This document shows, in pieces, positions 30,882-32,280 of a DNA stretch of 32,280 nt. The stretch spans positions 1-32,280 of the forward strand of contig CAYJIJ010000025.1 of the NCBI GenBank assembly GCA_964370185.1. The letters are read 5' to 3'. The stretch's first letter is position 1. Each line of letters opens with the position of its first letter. This DNA is from CAYJEQ01 sp964370185. GTDB lineage: Bacteria; Bacillota; Clostridia; Oscillospirales; Ruminococcaceae. Position numbers and translations under genes: made by a program. The notes beneath the pieces are model-generated. The model was not told where the DNA came from and did not search any database. It saw only the letters and a program-made list of their open reading frames with translations.

Positions 30882-31270
30882 AAAGGGGGTCGCTGACCCC
30901 CTTTCGTCGGTAGGAGGGTCTTAGGGAGGGTATACGAAACCCCTCCCTAATCGTTCTTTGGCAAGGGGTGGATATAGCAAATATAAGTCGTTTTTTACAA
31001 TGCAAATGGGCACTCTTGCTGTGTCAAACCCTTTTGTAAGGCGGTGAGCATTACTGCAAGGCTTTTCCTTGCCATAGCACCCATTTGCATTGTAAAAAAT
31101 CTACGACCATTAGCTGTTGAGTTTTGGCATAAGATAAGGCAGACGACGAAGACAAACTCGTGTTTGGCGAGGAGGATAACACAGTATTATGTTAAAACTC
31201 AGTAGCTAACGGCGACTTATATTTACTATATCCACCCCCATTTCTGTCGACACAGAAAGTAGACTGGGGG
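30882..31270. ncRNA. Candidate large structured RNA or non-autonomous element
   Basis: No ORF covers this segment, yet almost all of it folds. Core: the outer stem P1 pairs 30965-30990 with 31213-31238, 26 bp with one mismatch. P2 pairs 30991-31010 with 31080-31099, a perfect 20 bp starting with no gap after P1. Within P2 are TGCTGTG/CATAGCA (31017-31023, 31073-31079) and GCAAGG/CCTTGC (31056-31072). P3 pairs 31110-31132 with 31187-31209: 23 pairs with four G-U wobbles and no mismatch, capped by CAAAC/GTTTG. Flanking hairpins: AAAGGGGGTC/GACCCCCTTT (30882-30904), TTAGGGAGGG/CCCTCCCTAA (30921-30950), and TTTCTGT/ACAGAAA inside CCCCC/GGGGG (31235-31270). The strand is undetermined, and I know no matching family. 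A MITE-like element is the alternative. The rest of 30766-31361 shows only small hairpins (GCCTTTTAAAAGGC; GGGGC/GCCCC near 31304). Confidence 0.5.
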
Positions 31271-31361
31271 ATTACCTCGATAAATGAATTATATTATATC
31301 TACTTGGGGGCAAAGCCCCTTAGTATCACATGAAAATTTTGCATACACTAATACAGATTAT

Positions 31362-31520
31362 ATAAATAATCTCCACTTCGCTACGGTTATTTATCCCTCG
31401 CAGGGGCGATTATACTGCCGTGGGCAGGGATGCCCAAATGGCACATTTATATTATCTGCGTTGCAGATTATATAAATAATCTCCACTTTCCCCCGAATAT
31501 TTATATCTTCACAGGGATAA
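31362..31520. repeat. Diverged copies of the 113-bp repeat
   Basis: A unit starting at 31363 and a partial one at 31473 (spacing 110 bases) repeat the TAAATAATCTCCACT start, the CGCAGGGGCGATTATA segment and the GGGCAGGGATGCCC hairpin. They differ from the 30531 units by many substitutions. They lie on the other side of the structured element at 30882-31270. Confidence 0.7.
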
Positions 31521-31540
31521 GCTATAAATTCTATTTATCC

Positions 31541-32280
31541 CTACTTCCTAATTGCCCCAGATTTCACAGCCGCTTCCGCTACTCTCTTAGCTACATTCTC
31601 GGCAACTCTTTCATCAAAAGCTGAGGGGATTATATACTCGGGCGTTAAATCTTTTTCGTCGATAAGCTCTGCAATTGCCACTGCGGCGGCGTATTTCATC
31701 TCATAATTAATATCCCTTGCATTAGCCGCAAGTGCACCTTTAAACACACCTGGAAATGCGAGTACATTATTAATCTGGTTGGGCATATCGCTCCTGCCCG
31801 TACCCATTACACGCACCCCAGCCGCAATAGCTTCATCATACATGATTTCGGGCGTTGGGTTTGCCATTGCAAATACTATTGGGTCGCTTGCCATGGTTTT
31901 TATCATTTCGGGTTTAAGCACAGCAGGTTTGGACACTCCAATAAACACATCCGCTCCCACTAAAGCCTCACGAAGTCCGCCGGTTTCACCTTTTAAATTG
32001 GTAACTTCGCAGAGGTCTTTTTTGTGCTCAATTATTCCCTCGGCTCTATCTTTATGAAGTATTCCATATTCGTCGCAAGCAATGATATTTTTCACGCCGA
32101 TATGGAGTAGCATTTTTATAATCGCAGTGCCTGCCGCCCCTGGGCCGCTGAGCACTATTTTTAGTTCATCAAGCTTTTTGCCTACAATTTTCAGCGCATT
32201 TAAAAGCCCAGCAGTAACTACTATTGCCGTGCCATGCTGATCATCATGGAAAACAGGAATATCAAGCTCACGCTCTAATA
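31541..32280 (-). CDS. NAD(P)-dependent malic enzyme, C-terminal part (runs off window)
   Basis: Malic enzyme oxidatively decarboxylates malate to pyruvate and CO2. The frame stays open from the stop at 31541 to the window end, so the N-terminus is missing; about 246 codons are visible. The start of the visible part reads LERELDIPVFHDDQHGTAIV, a conserved catalytic/metal-binding segment, followed by the NAD-binding loop IVLSGPGAAGTAI and later FAMANPTPEI and NQINNVLAFPGVFKGAL, all typical of the short bacterial form. The GTG at 32155 is an internal codon, not a start. The upstream side of its stop codon (downstream of the gene) is the repeat-rich region described above; no terminator with a T run was seen. 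Confidence 0.93.
   Translation of the reverse strand, partial: LERELDIPVFHDDQHGTAIVVTAGLLNALKIVGKKLDELKIVLSGPGAAGTAIIKMLLHIGVKNIIACDEYGILHKDRAEGIIEHKKDLCEVTNLKGETGGLREALVGADVFIGVSKPAVLKPEMIKTMASDPIVFAMANPTPEIMYDEAIAAGVRVMGTGRSDMPNQINNVLAFPGVFKGALAANARDINYEMKYAAAVAIAELIDEKDLTPEYIIPSAFDERVAENVAKRVAEAAVKSGAIRK

Noticed and set aside
31284..31475. Short open frames in the repeat region
   Set aside because: They read through repeat units, lack ribosome binding sites and have no recognisable protein features.
30530..31520. CRISPR array
   Set aside because: Repeat units are 110-113 bases, tandem without unique spacers, and no cas genes are present.
31541..32155. Malic enzyme starting at 32155
   Set aside because: The frame stays open to the window edge and conserved malic-enzyme residues precede that GTG, so it is internal.

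Overview
The window looks like a chromosomal segment of a low-GC, anaerobic, rod-shaped Firmicute of class Clostridia. An uncultured Oscillospirales-type gut or sediment organism is my inference from family content. Supporting signs are AT-rich intergenic DNA, strong GGAGG ribosome binding sites, TTGACA/TATAAT promoters with 17-base spacers, an mreBCD-PBP2-minD cluster, a rubredoxin plus flavodiiron O2-defence pair, a ferredoxin-fused flavin protein, and secreted proteins of a clostridial type with a sortase. No rRNA, tRNA, CRISPR array, phage or transposase gene was found.

Layout. Bases 1-4083 (+) hold zapA, a U32 peptidase-family RNA hydroxylase, dut, a DUF4321 membrane protein and maf. Bases 4142-9819 (+) are a cell-shape operon (mreB, mreC, mreD, mrdA/PBP2, minD) with its own promoter and a long folded leader. 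Bases 10050-13692 (+) hold mgsA, hisS and aspS, with a strongly foldable segment between mgsA and hisS. Bases 13985-19129 are a surface-protein island: a secreted protein (-), an 8-oxoguanine glycosylase (-), a class B-like sortase (-), and a second secreted protein (+) behind a duplicated promoter. Both secreted proteins end at a P-x-T-G motif with no membrane tail. Bases 19287-24572 (-) are housekeeping: cysS, pgsA, rimO, recX, recA. Bases 24761-27811 (-) hold a TetR regulator, an FMN-barrel/ferredoxin protein and an APC amino acid permease, with clear promoters and palindromic operator-like sites. Bases 28132-29721 (+) encode rubredoxin and a flavodiiron protein. Bases 30007-30507 (-) encode a small acidic protein of unknown function. 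Bases 31541 to the end (-) are the C-terminal part of malic enzyme, which runs off the window.

The genes are mostly ordinary; the novelty is between them. The intergenic spaces carry at least six families of hairpin repeats. The most striking feature is at 30882-31270: a gene-free segment whose core (30965-31238) is a nested three-way junction. It has a 26-bp outer stem, a perfect 20-bp stem and a 23-bp stem whose only departures from Watson-Crick pairing are G-U wobbles. It is flanked by 110-113 bp direct repeats. It is the best candidate here for an undescribed structured RNA or a non-autonomous element. All functional statements come from reading motifs by eye; no database search was run.
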